From Cognatishimia activa (GTDB lineage: Bacteria; Pseudomonadota; Alphaproteobacteria; Rhodobacterales; Rhodobacteraceae), in contig NZ_CYTO01000008.1 in NCBI RefSeq assembly GCF_001458335.1, positions 123,438-187,437 on the forward strand: DNA of 64,000 nucleotides. Direction: 5' to 3'. The notes beneath the pieces were generated by a model, which worked only from the letters and a program-made list of their open reading frames with translations, made no database searches and was not told the DNA's origin. Of the stretch, positions 63,241 through 64,000 are shown one piece after another; position 1 is the first letter of the stretch, and each line of letters starts with the position of its first letter. Both the position numbers and the translations under genes were made by a program.

Positions 63241-63966
63241 ATGACCGCAAGTCCCGAGGCAACAGGTGGCGTCGGCTACACCTTTGAAGATTCAGTAGTG
63301 GCGTCATATTTGACCAGCCTGCTTGTTGAAGGCGGTGCGCGGGGAATCTCTGAAGCGATTACTGACGGCGTCTTTCTCCAGCGCGCGGCGCTTGGTGAGC
63401 CACTAGACGATATAATTGTGGAGGCGTCGGATCGATACGGCCAACCTGCCAAACTGGCTCTGCAAGTGAAGCAAAGCCCAACGCTGAGTTCTGCTGAAAC
63501 TAATGCCGACTTTCGAGACGTCATTTCGGCTAGCTGGCGAGAATTCAAGAAAGACGGCTTCAGGATGGGTCGGGACCGTGTTGGCTTAGCTGCTGCTAAT
63601 ATCGCGCAGTCCACACTCCGGGCAGCCCGATCTACGCTTGAATGGGCTCGTACATCAAAGTCGGCAGACGACTTTTTTAGGCGGCTAGAAACCAAGAATT
63701 TCGCAAGCGACGCACAAAGAAGGTTCGTGAGCGATGTCCAAGCTCTGCTCCCAGCAGAGGCGAAAGGTGAGGACAATTCTTGGCAGTTTCTAAGGCATTT
63801 TGTCATCCTCGTCTTTGACACGCTTTCAGAAGGAGGGTCAGGTTCATTCGAGGCAATTGAACGTCTGCGGAATGCGCTACCAACTGGAGAGCGTCATCGT
63901 GCGGAAGAGCTTTGGGTACGACTTTCCCAGATATCACGGCAAGCATCGGGCGCAGCAGGTAGCTGA
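63241..63966 (+). CDS. PD-(D/E)XK-like nuclease-domain protein
   Basis: 241-residue protein with a putative restriction-endonuclease-type core: Glu16 in GGVGYTFEDSVVASYL, Asp57 in LDDIIVE and Gln75-X-Lys77 in LALQVKQSP, in the E...D...(Q/E)xK order. Similar N-terminal domains head large multi-domain defence proteins (Cap4/DUF4297-like). This one stops after 241 residues with a complete-looking C-terminus (AGS), so it either works alone or is a split/truncated member. 196 bases after the previous gene; that gap has no gene. Its end is 34 bases before the window edge. Confidence 0.5.
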   Translation: MTASPEATGGVGYTFEDSVVASYLTSLLVEGGARGISEAITDGVFLQRAALGEPLDDIIVEASDRYGQPAKLALQVKQSPTLSSAETNADFRDVISASWREFKKDGFRMGRDRVGLAAANIAQSTLRAARSTLEWARTSKSADDFFRRLETKNFASDAQRRFVSDVQALLPAEAKGEDNSWQFLRHFVILVFDTLSEGGSGSFEAIERLRNALPTGERHRAEELWVRLSQISRQASGAAGS

Positions 63967-64000
63967 ATAGCCCCTAGAATTGTAGACGCCTTCTGCCCTA

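Overview
The window looks like a chromosomal segment of a marine Roseobacter-group alphaproteobacterium (Rhodobacteraceae). The signs are a CcrM-type GANTC methyltransferase, a DUF2125 protein, a serC leader hairpin pair upstream of serC-serA, a Zur/ZnuABC zinc module with Zur-type operators, a Na+-translocating NQR operon with its ApbE and NqrM maturation genes, and moderately GC-rich DNA with many GTG and TTG starts. No sequence search was run; all names rest on motifs and family knowledge.

Layout. 1-6.8 kb: start of mutY, a DciA-like gene, a DsbA-like thiol oxidoreductase, lpxK and waaA (lipid A-Kdo assembly), a GATase, an inositol-phosphatase-family gene and a TldD/PmbA gene. 6.9-12 kb: a DUF2125 protein, an SDR plus enoyl-CoA hydratase pair, ccrM and rnhB. 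12-16 kb: a secreted small protein next to a probable membrane-anchored winged-helix regulator, an AT-rich membrane protein, arfB, and a strong unassigned structured-RNA candidate. 16-24.6 kb: phytase-like esterase domain protein, mepA, MFS transporter, thioesterase-like protein, YggT, recQ, yaaA and a thiolase. 24.7-29.8 kb: XRE-cupin regulator, kbl-tdh threonine catabolism, and small hypothetical genes. 29.8-37.1 kb: serA and serC with serB divergent, TSUP transporter, ada, an isocitrate-lyase-family protein and a DUF2478 protein. 37.1-40.2 kb: zinc uptake. 40.3-45.6 kb: four-gene glycosyltransferase/hydrolase cluster. 45.6-54.9 kb: an orphan LacI regulator, nqrABCDEF, divergent apbE-nqrM, and a CBS protein.

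From about 55.0 kb the character changes. A 3' fragment of a tRNA-Arg(CCT) gene lies 15 bp from a tyrosine integrase gene, followed by an excisionase-like gene, an XRE regulator, small unknown genes, an SH3-nuclease protein, a SIR2-like protein, a HEPN-motif protein, a second tRNA 3' fragment with its terminator, and two further unknown genes, one with a PD-(D/E)XK-like signature. I read this as an integrated, probably composite island carrying candidate defence genes. It is the least explained part of the window. Its far end and the intact tRNA-Arg expected there are not in the window.

Main functional modules: serine synthesis (serA, serB, serC) and threonine breakdown (tdh, kbl); zinc homeostasis (zur, znuA, znuB, znuC); Na+-pumping respiration with its flavinylation enzyme; and cell-cycle DNA methylation (ccrM, with a repeat-rich promoter).
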